From positions 3,835,001 through 3,899,000 of the forward strand of contig NC_088357.1 of the NCBI RefSeq assembly GCF_036884655.1: a stretch of DNA of 64,000 bases. Direction: 5' to 3'. Source of the stretch: Musa acuminata AAA Group (Eukaryota > Streptophyta > Magnoliopsida > Zingiberales > Musaceae). Within the stretch, counting starts at the first letter, position 1, and each line of letters opens with the position of its first letter. Made by a program: the position numbers and the translations under genes. Positions 34,601 to 46,835 of the stretch are shown here, in pieces. The notes beneath the pieces are model-generated. The model saw nothing but the letters and a program-made list of their open reading frames with translations, had not been told where the DNA came from and searched no databases.

Positions 34601-37600
34601 TTCTTCATCTAAAACCCAGAAAATTGTGGGTCAGGAAAAAGACTGAACAAAATCAAGGTTACAAAAATAACCAAAACTCTCAACATATGCTGGTAAACAC
34701 ATACTATAGCAACACAGGAAGTAAATAAAATTGATAATATATTAGAAAATAGACATAGGCAAAAACACAGCTCGAAATTAATTTCTCGAATGTGTTTTTA
34801 GCCTTCTCAAATCATTTTCTATTGAAAATGTAAAGAAAAGTTAACCTTGTTTTAGTGTCAGGATAGTGTGTTCTGTTATAATTCTGTTGTGACTACTTCC
34901 ACATCTGGCATTAGGACGCCAAAAGCTATCTTAGGTGGTTCTTAATCTTTGAGCAAAGGTCACGTAGAATAACTCAGAAACTATGGTAGAGCATACTGTT
35001 TCCAAATAATGTTGTCATTTTACAGGTATTCTGAATCCATGTCGTACTCATGTAGACCAATCAATTTTATCTGCTTGAAAATACAAATGACCTAAGGCCT
35101 ATGCTAAAAGGCTAGATATGCAAAAATTATTTCCTATCGATTGATGTTTATAAAAAAATATATAAATGAAATCTCAAAAGTAATAAAGTTAACATGTTTA
35201 AGATCAGTACCCCTGTCCCATCCTTGGTTGAATAGTCATTTCCAAATACTGTCAGGGCAGGCCTCCTACCAACAGCTACTTGTTGTACAAAAGGCATGAG
35301 GTTATTGGGAATTCCCTGAGGATCTTCACCAATGCATCCACTAGGATGAGCTCCAACAGGATTGAAATATCTTAATAGTATTATATCCCAATCATTGTCA
35401 CCTTGGCAGATATCACGACAGATATCTTCAGTCATAAGCTACAATGACAAAATAATTAAAGGATTATTAGATCAGATAGTGTGGCCATAAAAACATGGAA
35501 ATGTAAGGCAAAGATGAAAAAGAAACCTTCGTTCGTCCATATGGGTTCATTGCACATAGAGGAACTTCTTCTGTACAGGGTACTTCCTTGGGCCACCCAT
35601 AAACAGTGGCTGATGAGGAGAAAACCAGCTGTAAATTAAAAAATATCAGGCACCCAAATTTAAGATATCATGTGTTTAGAATGGTCATGAATAATAACAT
35701 ATAAGTGATAATTGAGGTGGAATTCATGCATATAGGATAAAACAATGTTTAACACCTGAATTCAGAGAGTAAACATACTGGGAAAAGAGAACTTCAAACT
35801 CAGATTAGTGTTTTATAGGTAATTTCAGGCAAAGAAAGAATATTTGCCAGAACTTCAAAGTTGTCACAGGAGGCAGTCAATGCATTCAAGCTACAGCCAC
35901 CACCTAGGTGGTTTTGAAAGAATATTTGTTTCATTTATTATTGAACTAGATAAAGCTATTGCTCGATAAATGTCAATTTCAAGCATATCACTGCAAGAAG
36001 CTCAGAGGCTCTGAAAGTCTGAATATTGATTTTTATTTTTCATAATGTCCTGGCAAGTTTGCAAGAGAAATATATGGATCGCAGTACCTTTTTACATCCA
36101 TATGCAACCATTACTTCGAAGAGATTTATTGTACCAATGAGGTTGTTATTGTAATACATTAAAGGTTTTTTGACACTTTCACCAACAGCCTTAAGTCCAG
36201 CAAAGTGTATGACCGCATCAAACCTGCAGAACCAAATCAAAATATGAGCTTATAAAAGTAGCACATCATAGAAGACTAAAAATAAAACTTGGCATATAAT
36301 GGAAGTGGAAATATCAATGACAAAAAAGGAAAACCAGTATGCAATTAGAGGTCTAACATGTAAAGCATATCTAAATGCCATCAAATCTTGTTTTATCAAG
36401 ACATCACAAAAAACCATCAATTTGAGATTAATAATATAGAAAGATGAGAGTGTGCTGTGCAGTTGTTTGCCTTCATAAAGCACCAGAGGTTATAATAAAA
36501 GACACCACAATCCAGAATTCTAACAATAGTATTCCACGTGCAAAAGGAAAGAAAAAATGTAATGGTGAGAAAACGATAACAATGTTCATAATAAAAGAAC
36601 CTTACGTAGTTGAAGAAAAAACATTTTCAAGTGCTTCCCTGTCTCGAAGATCAACCTGCAGAAGGGACAGTTTGAACGTCAAAGTTATATATTGAATCTT
36701 GTAGTTTTCATTGTTTGATTATAAAAATCAGACTAATTGAAAGTTGGCAAAATAACTAATTTTGCATGCCGGTTGAAGCATATTCTTGATGACGTTTTGT
36801 CACAACAATTTCCTAGCTATTCAAATGTTGCCCTCTGCAACTTCTAAAGAGAATCAAACAGTTCATTTTGCATAGAATACAACATTGTAATATGAAGAAA
36901 GGTTTTTAACTATCGACAAGAAATACACATGTGCTCAACATCATGATGTAAAGGTCATGTCGTTATTGTTTGTTTAAAGAGGGAAAACAATATGTCAAAT
37001 AGAAAACGACTGAAACTGTAAGAGGTAGAGAAAATGTGGCATATCATGTTTGAACTTGCACTTGCAGGTAAAGCTTTTAGGTTGATGAATTCTAACTTTT
37101 TATAAGGATATTTTCAATATCCTCGTCCTCATTAAGTGATCAGTAGGAACTATCTTTCTAGACAAAAGGATCCTATCGTTATGATACTTTTTAATAGTGC
37201 TCTGTGAACTAAGCTGACCCAATTTATAGTTGGAAATTTTAAAATTAGGATAGCAAGAATGATAAAAGAATATAATAAACTGCACAAACAACAGAGATCA
37301 AAACATAGAATAAACCGTAAGAGGGGTAATGCATGTGCTGTTGTCAATCTAGTTCTCCCAATTGAGTGAATTATACACAAAGACCGACCAGTAATTTTTC
37401 CATGCTGAAATTCTCAGAGAAATATGTCATAAATAACCTATTTAAACTATTTTGGTAATTAGTGTTAGCAGTTTATGAATTTTAGCAGATTCGGTAGCGA
37501 TTTCCAGGATTTTAGACTCCAAGTAAGTGCTCAACATTCATGTTCTGGCATTTAGAACATGAACGTTTACCTAATTTGATGAAAACGACGAAGGCCTTTG

Positions 37601-38262
37601 GCTACAAATAAGCTTTTTAAGACACGGTCTAGCCTCTAAAATTCGACTATTTCCTAAATTTGATGAAAGGCATGTCATGACGCACGAGCAAGCCTCATTC
37701 AAGAAATCCTAGAATTACAAGTTCGCACAGAACCCAAAATTGCATGAACATCAGGAACTAATTACTAGCGGCAACAATTGGGAAGTGGAGCAATCCACTG
37801 ATTCATAATGCTGGGAAAATGCTAGAAATGCAGCATGACGTTCTCGAGCGCAAGACAGAAAGGAAAGAAGAATCACGTCACGGTGGAAACAGCGCAAACG
37901 GGAACAAATATTCTCAATCGAGAACTGTGCATGAAATAAAATCGTCAATCAAGAAGCCACTCCCAACTCGCAGATATCGAGGAAACCATCCGGACACATC
38001 CAGAAGCCGAAAATCCAGAGGCTGAACCTACATGAGTGGAATAAGAGGGTGAAATTGGTACCCTGTGGAAGACGAGGTTCTTGCCGAACTCCCCCGCAAG
38101 CTCTCTGACCCGCTCGACGGCGACTTCCGAGGAGTTATCGAGGTTGTCCACCACCACGGTTCGGAAGCCCCCTTTGAGGAGCTGCAGAACCGTGTGGCTG
38201 CCAATGTATCCGGCGCCACCGGTGACCAAAATGGTACGCGCCACGGCCGGTGGCGAAGGCAT
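31619..38262 (-). CDS. UGE: UDP-glucose 4-epimerase with a 13-residue-repeat C-terminal tail
   Basis: Interconverts UDP-glucose and UDP-galactose with tightly bound NAD+, supplying galactose for cell-wall polymers, galactolipids and raffinose sugars. Nine exons join in frame: 38062-38262, 36606-36655, 36088-36223, 35527-35628, 35211-35438, 34445-34526, 32428-32510, 32232-32323 and 31619-32042. The product is 465 residues. It has the NAD-binding GGAGYIG (15-21), the SSSATVYG loop, the catalytic YGRTK (Tyr159, Lys163), the [13 protein letters not shown] and [15 protein letters not shown] blocks, and ends its normal body at [16 protein letters not shown]. Usual plant cytosolic epimerases end near residue 350. 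Here the frame continues for 116 residues of tandem repeats (see 31622-31969). The ATG at 38262 is chosen because a TATA box lies between it and the next in-frame ATG upstream. Confidence 0.93.
31622..31969 (-). repeat. Coding minisatellite: nine 39-bp units giving nine 13-residue repeats
   Basis: Read on the minus strand in the epimerase frame, the last 116 codons divide into nine units of 13 residues (unit 6 has 12). The rough consensus is SPETTNGKHPTYG. Examples are [26 protein letters not shown] and [13 protein letters not shown]. Most units keep Asn-Gly at positions 6-7 and a basic residue after it. There is no stop or frameshift in 348 bases, and the unit length is a multiple of three. 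The tail is polar and probably disordered. Confidence 0.9.
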
Positions 38263-38397
38263 CGGATCGGCGGAACGACGAAGGCGAATCAAGGAACTCT
38301 CGATGACTGAAGAAAGGAACGCCGAGCGAGTGGGGGGAGAACAGAGGTGAGAAGAGACTAGGGAGCGGTATTGGGATCCCGGAGCGAGGGAGGAAGG

Positions 38398-38405
38398 AAT
38401 ATATA
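38398..38405 (-). promoter_or_regulatory. TATA box of the UGE gene
   Basis: The minus strand reads GTATATATT about 135 bases upstream of the ATG at 38262, implying a leader of about 105 bases. It lies downstream of the in-frame upstream ATG at 38436, which therefore should not be used. Confidence 0.55.
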
Positions 38406-41400
38406 CCCGCAGATGATCCCTAACCGCCATGACCACCGAGAGTCAATGCCTGTGAACGCTCGCGAATAGTCAACAAGAGAGAACTGTTCCCGTTTTCGTT
38501 TCTTCCCTCTGCGGGATCGTATGCTTTCGCCGTCATAAAGGTCGCGAACGGCTCACGTGGCTTCGATCGATTGGCGGACTCCGGACTCTTACCGCTCGGT
38601 CCGTCGCCAACGGTCTTGGGGGACGGGAGCGCGACTCGGCTGTCCGGACCCAGACAGGGCACAGCTTTTTTTCCGCCGCCGTGGCGGAAAGGTGTCGAGG
38701 CTCTCGTGGTGGGCCCCGTCGCCGTGCGGTGCGAGCGTGCCGGCCGAATGGACCAGACAACCTAGTCGGGGCTCGAGTGGGACACGGGACAGGCAGCACG
38801 ACTCGACTGGTAGGCCACATGTTTGATGAAATTACAATGAGGCGAGGCGATGGTGGCTTTCTTTTTTCCGAAGACTTGACGGAGGAGATGGCGCCGTATT
38901 CTGGGGACGGGCGGAGATCTCGAGACTCATAGCGGACACGAACGTGGTGCCCTTTGCGTCCCGGTGGGAGAACGACCACCGGGCTCTCTGTTCATGCAAG
39001 CAAGCAAAAAGTCAAGCGACGAACGGCCACACATCCACGTTTTGATGTGGCATTTGTGGAGACGAGGGACCAACCAAAAGGCGATACAGATCTGGCTTGA
39101 AAGGAAAACAAACAATAGCGAGAGAAGGAAAGCCAAAAAAAGGCCAAGTAAGAGACGCCACGGAGCCTCGCTTGCTTTACTCTACTCGCACGCACGTCAA
39201 TGAACTGCCGAACGCCCGTGCGAGGCGCCATGGAATCTGCCAAGAAAAGAAGAATATGTAGTTGAAAAGTTGGACTCTGCCAAGAAAACAGTGTGCAGGA
39301 GAAGATTTAGATCGCATGTCATTCTAGAAAGATTTATAAACGTTATTTTTCTAGTCTGCACGATGTCAACAATAGATCTCATGTTTGATTTAAGAAATAA
39401 CAAAAGGAGGTGCAGATCCAGAGAGCAGAAGCATTGACCTGTGGCCCGTTCGCAGGCATTACGAAGACGTAGACTGGCAAGTAGCCATCGTCTGGCAGTG
39501 ACGACCGACGAGTGGCCATAATGGCCATTATGACGCCGAAGAAAGAGTAGAGAGATGTTTGGATCTCAAGATTTGCGGGATTAAAGAACATGAAAAGAGA
39601 ATTAATTACATCAATGATATACATAACACTCAAGAAAGCACCGATCGCTATATCTTAAATATTTGCGACAGAAGAATGATTTAATTGGAAAGGAATATAG
39701 TTAGGGTTGACTCGACGATCCACGACAGAGGGGTTTACCAGCTCTGAGAAGGTGGACTTCCAACTTCAAAGTAATGCGGCGTCCAAATTAGGCGATCAGC
39801 AAAAGGTGGGCAGGTTGCTTGGCTGAGACCTTGACTTGTGGATCCACCCCAAGTCAAGTGCAGAGCCTCTTGGTTGATGGGGAAAGAAGAAAGAGTTGAT
39901 GTGAGTGACAATGAAGTTGCGGCATACTGCCGTGGCAGTGAACTCGTGGTGCAAAAGCCGAGTCAAACGGATCCAATTCAATCCTTTTCCTCTCGCACGA
40001 GTAGGTTCTTAGCTTTCTTTTCTCCTGGTCGTCCTCCAACTTGTCACAGTGCATGTGTACCTCTTCCGAAGATCTCATTCTTAAGGAAGAAGCCATCAGC
40101 TAAGTCAACATAACGTCGGTCTCCTCCTTCGGAGTCATGTGTTGCGCATGGCCTAATTGCGGTTCGGTGGCCTTTGGTCGAAGTCGGAATGCTCGGCTCA
40201 CCTGTCCGAACTCGGAGTAACCTCCATGCATGACGACGTCGCTGCCTGCTTCGTTCCGAGAGTGGTGAAAACGTGAACGCTATATATCTCTGACTTCAGA
40301 TATAGAATATTCACACAGTTAATGTGAGTCAGTTTAAGCCTAATCAAGATTCTCTCCGTTCCAAGGAAGCAACACATGCAGACCATATAGAAATGGTGAG
40401 GAAGGAGCGCAGCGCTTGCAGAGTTGGAGATGTTAATGGTGGCAGCAGTACTCGATCGCTGGAGTCAGAAGACCGACGCAAATCATGTGAAGCATCCAGT
40501 GACAGGAAGACACCGCCGCCATTGATGGTGAGGCGAGAATACATCCAAATGAAAATGAAGCATCCGATTACTACTTAACACTGTCCAAAGATATTGACTG
40601 CGGATTTCTCTCTTTTTCGTTCTTGACTTTGTTTGGGATACTGCTGAAATCTTTAGATATAGGGGGAGTACAGATCTAGTAGTGTGATTGCATTTACTCA
40701 TATTGGATTCTCAAGGGAAAAGAAAGTAACAAGGTTTTGAGATAAATGGTGGTTCAAAAACTAGTTCATTTCTCAGACGCAATATGGCAAACAGATGGTC
40801 GTCATGGACGATAAGCCCAATTTCTTGGGCTGTAGAACACAACTAAAAGAGCTTATCGAATCAAAGTTGCTGCGGCACCTTTTGGTCCATCCATCTCCAA
40901 TCCTCTCTGATGGAGAAGTACTATAGCTTCGTCATTAGACAGTCAAGTGATCAAAGTTTTGAGATAATTAGATTCCATGAAAGCTTGGCCAGGCCTTGCG
41001 CTGTCCAGCGATGCCGCCAATGTGCTTGCGTTGATGTGCCAATAGAGAGCCTCAGTGTGTCATGGAGTAATCATCAACTAGGGTTTCCATAAAGCGAGAG
41101 ACACTTTTCTCATCATGGAAGAGTCCAAGAATTATTGGCCACCCACATCATGGCTAGATCCAAACTTCTTCTAGAAGTGCAAGCGATGGCCCTCTCCTGT
41201 GTGCATGGACAAACGAACGGACAATGGACTCATGCATGAACAAGATGACATTCACCCAACAGAGGTGCGCTGTGTTCATGGACAAACAAACAGACGATGG
41301 GCTCATGCATGAACAAGATGAGATTCACCGAACAGAGGTGCACCGAAGGGGAAGGAGAGGACTGATGCAGTGAGTGGCCCAAAAGAATGGGCACATCAAC

Positions 41401-42324
41401 AGAAGTCCATTAGAGAGGGAGGTGTCCGGGAAGAGTCTACACGAGAGAAAAAATACCCAGTAGACCCACACAGCTGTCGTCACCTCCCCGAGAAGAAGAC
41501 GATGGGTGGTGGCCACAAAGCTGTTCGATCGTTGTCGAGGTGGGGACACAACTCTCCTACAGCATCTCTGCAATGGAGCAGTCAAATGGATCCCTCCAAG
41601 AACAACAACAATGGCATGAGCCATTTCGAATAGTTAGAGACGGTGGTTCAGATGGATCGGTTCAAATTTGCACTGGCAAAGCCAAAATCTATGCAGCTGA
41701 AACAAGCACGAACGCACAGTAGATGATGGCAATCAACTTGCACTCCCGAAGAGTAACGAGAGCGAAGAACTCTGCAACCACCATCGGCACCTCATGCAAC
41801 AGCAACAGCAGCAGCCTGTGATGGTGGAACTATTCGACCAGGTAGTAGAACGCTTCATATAGATTAATCACACACCCGCATTTATGTCGGCATCTTGAAT
41901 CACCTTGTCTTGTCTGTCGGGAATAATACTGTATTGGTGCACAGGGGATCCAAGAAATCCAACCAGCACTGCGTCTAATTTTGACCATCCGACCAAAACA
42001 AGTTGGAAGAGAATACAGGGAAATTGTTGTTGTGCTCTTCCTCTCCATTATTGATCAGTGTAAGCTTCCGTGCAGTCACTCCATTATTGATGTCATGGAA
42101 GGACAAGATCTAATTGTTTGAGCATGATGACGGCAAGGGCAATGGAGTCAGGTGGTCCCGGTGGGTCATCCGATGCCACGCCGCCCGATGTTGGCTGAGA
42201 CAACACAAAGCTATTCTCTTTATATCGGCGGCAGGCCCCCCCACCTCGGATGTGTTGATGCACAAGAGCCACGAGGAGCTGCCGCTTCCACTACAGAGAA
42301 TATAGCAGTAAGCAAGAGGGGAAG
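38406..42324. other. Intergenic region between UGE and the CCT-motif gene
   Basis: The first 600 bases are GC-rich with overlapping open frames on both strands, none recognisable; this is probably the distal UGE promoter. From 39200 on the sequence is of mixed composition without a recognised gene. A 73-bp unit is directly duplicated at about 41204-41345. The final few hundred bases should be the promoter and leader of the CCT-motif gene. Confidence 0.45.
41204..41345. repeat. 73-bp direct tandem duplication
   Basis: Two adjacent copies start 'catggacaaac' at 41204 and 41277. Both contain 'ctcatgcatgaacaagatga' and 'aacagaggtgc', with a few substitutions between them. Confidence 0.85.
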
Positions 42325-45300
42325 ATGCACGAGCTGCCAGCCATGTCGCAGGGGGGCTTCTTGCAGGAAGTGGCGGTCGGCAGCTACAACATCCACTACT
42401 CCCACCTCCCGCTCCCCTACGACGACGATGACTTCCTCCCCGGTCTGCACGTCGACGCCGAAGATGCCAGCTTGGTAATCTTGCTCCCCTGTGTTAATTC
42501 TCTCCAATAAATTCGTTCCATTATCTGCTTCGGTCGATCTGAGATCAAAGAGTGATGGAGGGACGTTAAGATCAACATACATGTTAACCTTCCACAGGAA
42601 GCGCCACCTTCTGAAAGCGACCAAATTGGAATTGTTTAGTTCAGTGGGACGCATCTATTAGATCATACAAGCAAACTTTTGTAGCTCAAAACCAAATAAA
42701 AAGAGAGATTTTTTGTTGTTGTTGTTGTTGGATGCTATGATGTCAAAGAAAAATGAAGAGAAACAAAAAGAGGTGGGTGTCATTGTGGCTGCCATGGTAG
42801 AAGTAGAAATTTCAGATTTAGGAACTCGCAATCTGGATTATCATAGTTGGAATGACTTGAAGAGTTACTATGCTTCCTTTAGCATTCACCAACACACACA
42901 AAGTCTCAATTTGAAAGAACAGTAATGAGTTAAAATCTGAACACCTTGTGATCAGTTTTTGTACATGACAACCTTAATGAACATTTGTGTGCCTAAATAT
43001 AATTTGTTTTGATTACACGTAAATGTGTATATTATAGATCAAAAAGTGTAATGAGTGCTTCAGAGTTAAAATCTACATATGATTGAAGAGCAAGAATTTA
43101 CTTCATTGAGATTAGAAATCTTTTCCTTCTAACTTCTGGATTTTTGTCATAGGGAATCATGTTTGATGAGCAGGTGAAATCAGAATATGATATGGGAGGA
43201 GGAGGAGATCTATTCAAAGCTCCAGAACCTTTCTTGGTAGAGGCAGAACTTGAACTAGATCCCATGGCAACTGCCGTGCCCATCATATACGGCGGAGGTG
43301 ATGTAATCACAGAAATAATCAAGGTTGCAAGTATGGAGTCAATCCAAAATGATCATCTAGATGGCTTATTCTATGAGTGCAAGAAGGGCCTTCTGGAGGA
43401 GTCAGAGATCGAAAATTCAATTTCTGAACTTTTAGATGTCAAGATACCTGCAGTACAAATTGATGAGGTTCAGCCTTCAAAAGATCTTAGCCAAGCAGAT
43501 GGATCGATGCAGAAGAGCATTAGTTCGGGGTGTTTAAATTCAGTGGAATGGGTTCCCAGAAGCACTATGAGACCAGAGTTCTTTGATTTCCAAGAATTAG
43601 ATTTTGAAGCTGCATTTGGTTTGAAGAGATCATATAGCGAGGGAGATATTCGGGTATAAATAATCATTTTTCTAAGTGCTTTTTATTGGTTCTCTTTTTA
43701 TTTTGCAAATATTTTCTTCTAATTTGTGTACAATTACAACTGAGACAGGATATGACATAAGCTCTCTTCTTTCCGAAAACTTTAGAAAATGAGAAGCAAT
43801 GCCTCGATCCTCTACTTTTCGATTTAGAAAGTTCACTTGATGTGTATATTCAACTATTCTCAGCTTGCATCATGTAGGCATGTCATATGAATGTACTGAA
43901 TTCTCAAGGATGCTCTGTAGCAGATTGGTAGGTTTGAGTTTGAATATTTTTTGCTTTAACACTAATGCTTATCATATTGGATAAAACTGTCAACGACGAA
44001 AACCAGAGTTTATAAAAATGGAGGTGTGGAACTTACAATGTTTCATATGTTTCCCTTGAAATAAAAAACTTAAACAAGTCCTTGATCAACATAAATTGTG
44101 TCATGTCGAATAAGTTTTCATCTCATTGGTCTTAGAAGGCTGTAGACGAAACATCGAGTCATGCAATACAAACTAATGCATGATTAATGACCACAGCCAT
44201 CATAGATGTCGGAAAGAGTAGACGTTCAGAAACAAAATAACTAAGTAGTATCTTTAACTGAAGTACTAGATTTATGAGTTTTGTCGCATGGTGGGAAAGA
44301 ACTCCATGAATTTAACTTCTAGACCAGTGAATATATCTTTAAGATGCATCACTTACCCATCCGCATGCAATCACAGCTGACAGCTCACAGCTAATTAATA
44401 TCACAGCAATGTTTAGATGTCCCTCGTAATTTCTACACGATGAACAAAATAATCGATTTCGAGTTTTTGTGGCAGAATCTTGGAACTAAAAACACAAGGA
44501 TTGGAAGTACAACTGCCGTATGTTCTTCCTTTGAGCAGCTCCTAACCATCAGTGACCTTAAGACTGAACAACGGCAGCTAAAACTTTCCAGGTACCGGGA
44601 GAAGAAGAGCAAGAGAAACTTTGGCAAAAAGATCAAGGTATGAACTTAGTTGAGTTCTATTCTATATAATTTTCTTTCTTCAGAAAGTAAAATCTTCAAG
44701 AAATGATGCTTCTGTTTCTATAATCACCGCCAGCGTGCATCACCTTTCCTGGTTTGCACATGAATAACCGGAGTCTACCTCAGATAATATTTTTCTACTT
44801 TGAAAGCCACACAAAGCTTGAAGTTCCATAATTTTCTATCTATCTCATAAGTAACAATTAACAATGTTCAGAGAGTAAATTTGATGTTTTAAGAACTTTT
44901 TGACTTAGATGTATACAATCTAACTATGACTTGTGCCACCAATGATCTCATTTCTCATAAAGCTCATAATGAGCTAACTCATAAATCATCAACAGTTTTT
45001 GTTTGTTTTACCCATAATGATGTTGGAAACACTTGTAGGTTGATCCCTTGCATTGTAATCTTGTATCATGTCAAATTAATTCATAAACCACGTAGAGTGA
45101 TACTACAGAAAATGGCAATGAAACAAGACTAATACATGAGAATTTTCCAAGTGCATCGTATTCCCTGCTAGCTTTTATCGACATAATTCGAGTAAACAGC
45201 AAGTGACACAAAGGTATTTTGCAGTATGCTTGCAGGAAGGCTCTTGCAGACAGTCAGCCAAGAGTTCGTGGAAGGTTTGCAAAGACCGAAGAGTGTAAAC

Positions 45301-45335
45301 ATGTCGATGCAAGCATCGAAGCAGACAAGCTGTAG
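42325..45335 (+). CDS. CCT-motif protein without B-box (ASML2/CMF type)
   Basis: Nuclear transcriptional regulator with a C-terminal CCT (CONSTANS, CO-like, TOC1) motif and no B-box zinc finger. Four exons join in phase 0: 42325-42474, 43153-43653, 44476-44637 and 45225-45335. The product is 307 residues. The CCT motif spans the last intron: KLSRYREKKSKRNFGKKIK closes exon 3 (to residue 271), and YACRKALADSQPRVRGRFAK opens exon 4, as in other CCT genes. The acidic middle region and LKRSYSEGDIR before the motif resemble the ASML2-like branch, which includes a sugar-responsive activator in Arabidopsis; this branch assignment is from memory. The start ATG lies in a short exon, MHELPAMSQGGFLQEVAVGS. 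It could be preceded by an untranslated exon. The role in flowering or sugar response is not shown by the sequence. Confidence 0.85.
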
Positions 45336-46835
45336 AAGTTGGCAGCGGCTCACGCTGCTCCCTCGTGTTGGAAGAGCTTTCTCTGCAAGAACAAATGCCC
45401 CGAAATAGTCAACCTCATAAAGCCAGTATCAAATGAATAGATATCTCTGCTTGACACTGGGAAATCTTCGATAACCACCCATGGGGTGTATGTAGTAAAA
45501 GGCTTTATAGGGAGAAATGAAGCTGTGTTGTAGTTCTGTACAGGTAATTTGAATAAAAGGATGTTCATAGTGAAGACGCACTAACGCCACCGATGATTTT
45601 GGCACTTGCATGTCCTTCCTGTTAAGACACCCTTCACAGTTGAAATCTCTGATATCTGTCTGGCACTAGATGAGATCATCAGGACCGCGGAGATGTTCAT
45701 CGACAGGGATGTGCACCACCTGTAGGTTACTTGGGACATGTTGAGCCTCAAATCAGCATCAACATCAGATTAATCTGCTTGGCGATTGCTGGAAGTTGCA
45801 GAGAGCACCCGCGCTTGTTTCTGCTCGATCTATTCGAGTGCCTGCTGTTCGTGGACTGCAACCAACCACCAGGCTAAAATGGACGTCATCCACCAAAGAA
45901 GAAAGCACTCGAAATAAGTGAACCATCTCGATAGCCAGAAACTGATACAGAGGTGGAAGAGCGAGCCAATGGTGATACCCACCACCAACGGTGTTTCTTG
46001 CTCCGAAGCCGTAGTTATAATTCCCATGACAGCATCCACAAATACTGACTCCACGCTTAGCAAAAGCAAGCTTTTCAATTCCCATGTAAAGAAAGCACCA
46101 GAAAACAAATCAAACAACATAGCTTGGAGGGATGGAAGAATTTTAGCCTGTGATAGTTTTATCCCGCGCTTTAGCATCACAATAAGAGTCATCTTCCCTG
46201 TGAGCTCCAACCCCATGTTCTTTGACAGCGCACCAGATCAAACCATCTGATTGTATCACAGACTACAATTATCCAAACACAGCAGCTGAAGACGATCACT
46301 GGAAGAGTTGAAGCAGTTTACTAAACAGCAGGTAGGTTCAGGCAGATAATGAGGCTGTCGCTTTCTTTTGACGCAGCCAGCGTTTACAATTCAGAGATGG
46401 AAGTTGCAACAAAACTAAACATATCATTTTGTGGAACTTTAATCACACATCGCAATTAACAATTCAGAATAAAGAAAAACTACAAGACAATTATACCACA
46501 AAATTAAGTGTCAAAATTTAGCAGCAAAATATGTTAGCAAGAACCAAATCCTTTTTGACTTTTAGCAGACAGCAATTAAGCGGTGCACATCCTTACCAAA
46601 ATATAGAACAGTTGAGGAAAGTAGATTTAGCAGTTCTTAGCATTTACAATTTTGCCTTTACAAAAACCATGAATCTTGTGGAGAACCAAGGCAAGTCACG
46701 GTACCAGCCTTTATGTCCAATCTCCCAGTAGCACATCTTATACGATGATTAGAAACGTTGATCTCAGAGGCAATATCTCAAGAAATCTACAACTTCCAAA
46801 CGAAGATGATCTCAGAGGCACCAATGACCTAAATG
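45336..46835. other. Convergent intergenic region between the CCT gene and TAF11
   Basis: Holds both 3' UTRs. Between 45765 and 46216 the minus strand has two overlapping open frames of 106 and 128 codons, the longer one hydrophobic (several Trp/Leu/Phe-rich stretches). I recognise neither, and neither has a clear gene context, so I do not call a gene. Confidence 0.35.

Noticed and set aside
38263..38436. In-frame N-terminal extension of the UDP-glucose epimerase from an upstream ATG.
   Set aside because: A TATA box at 38398-38405 lies between the two ATGs, and cytosolic UGEs start close to the NAD-binding motif.
38533..38979. GC-rich open frames on both strands upstream of UGE.
   Set aside because: Several overlapping frames of similar length on both strands point to base composition, not coding; no family recognised.
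45765..46216. Hydrophobic minus-strand open frame of 128 codons considered as a membrane protein gene.
   Set aside because: No recognised family, no splice or promoter context, and an overlapping frame of similar length; too weak to call.
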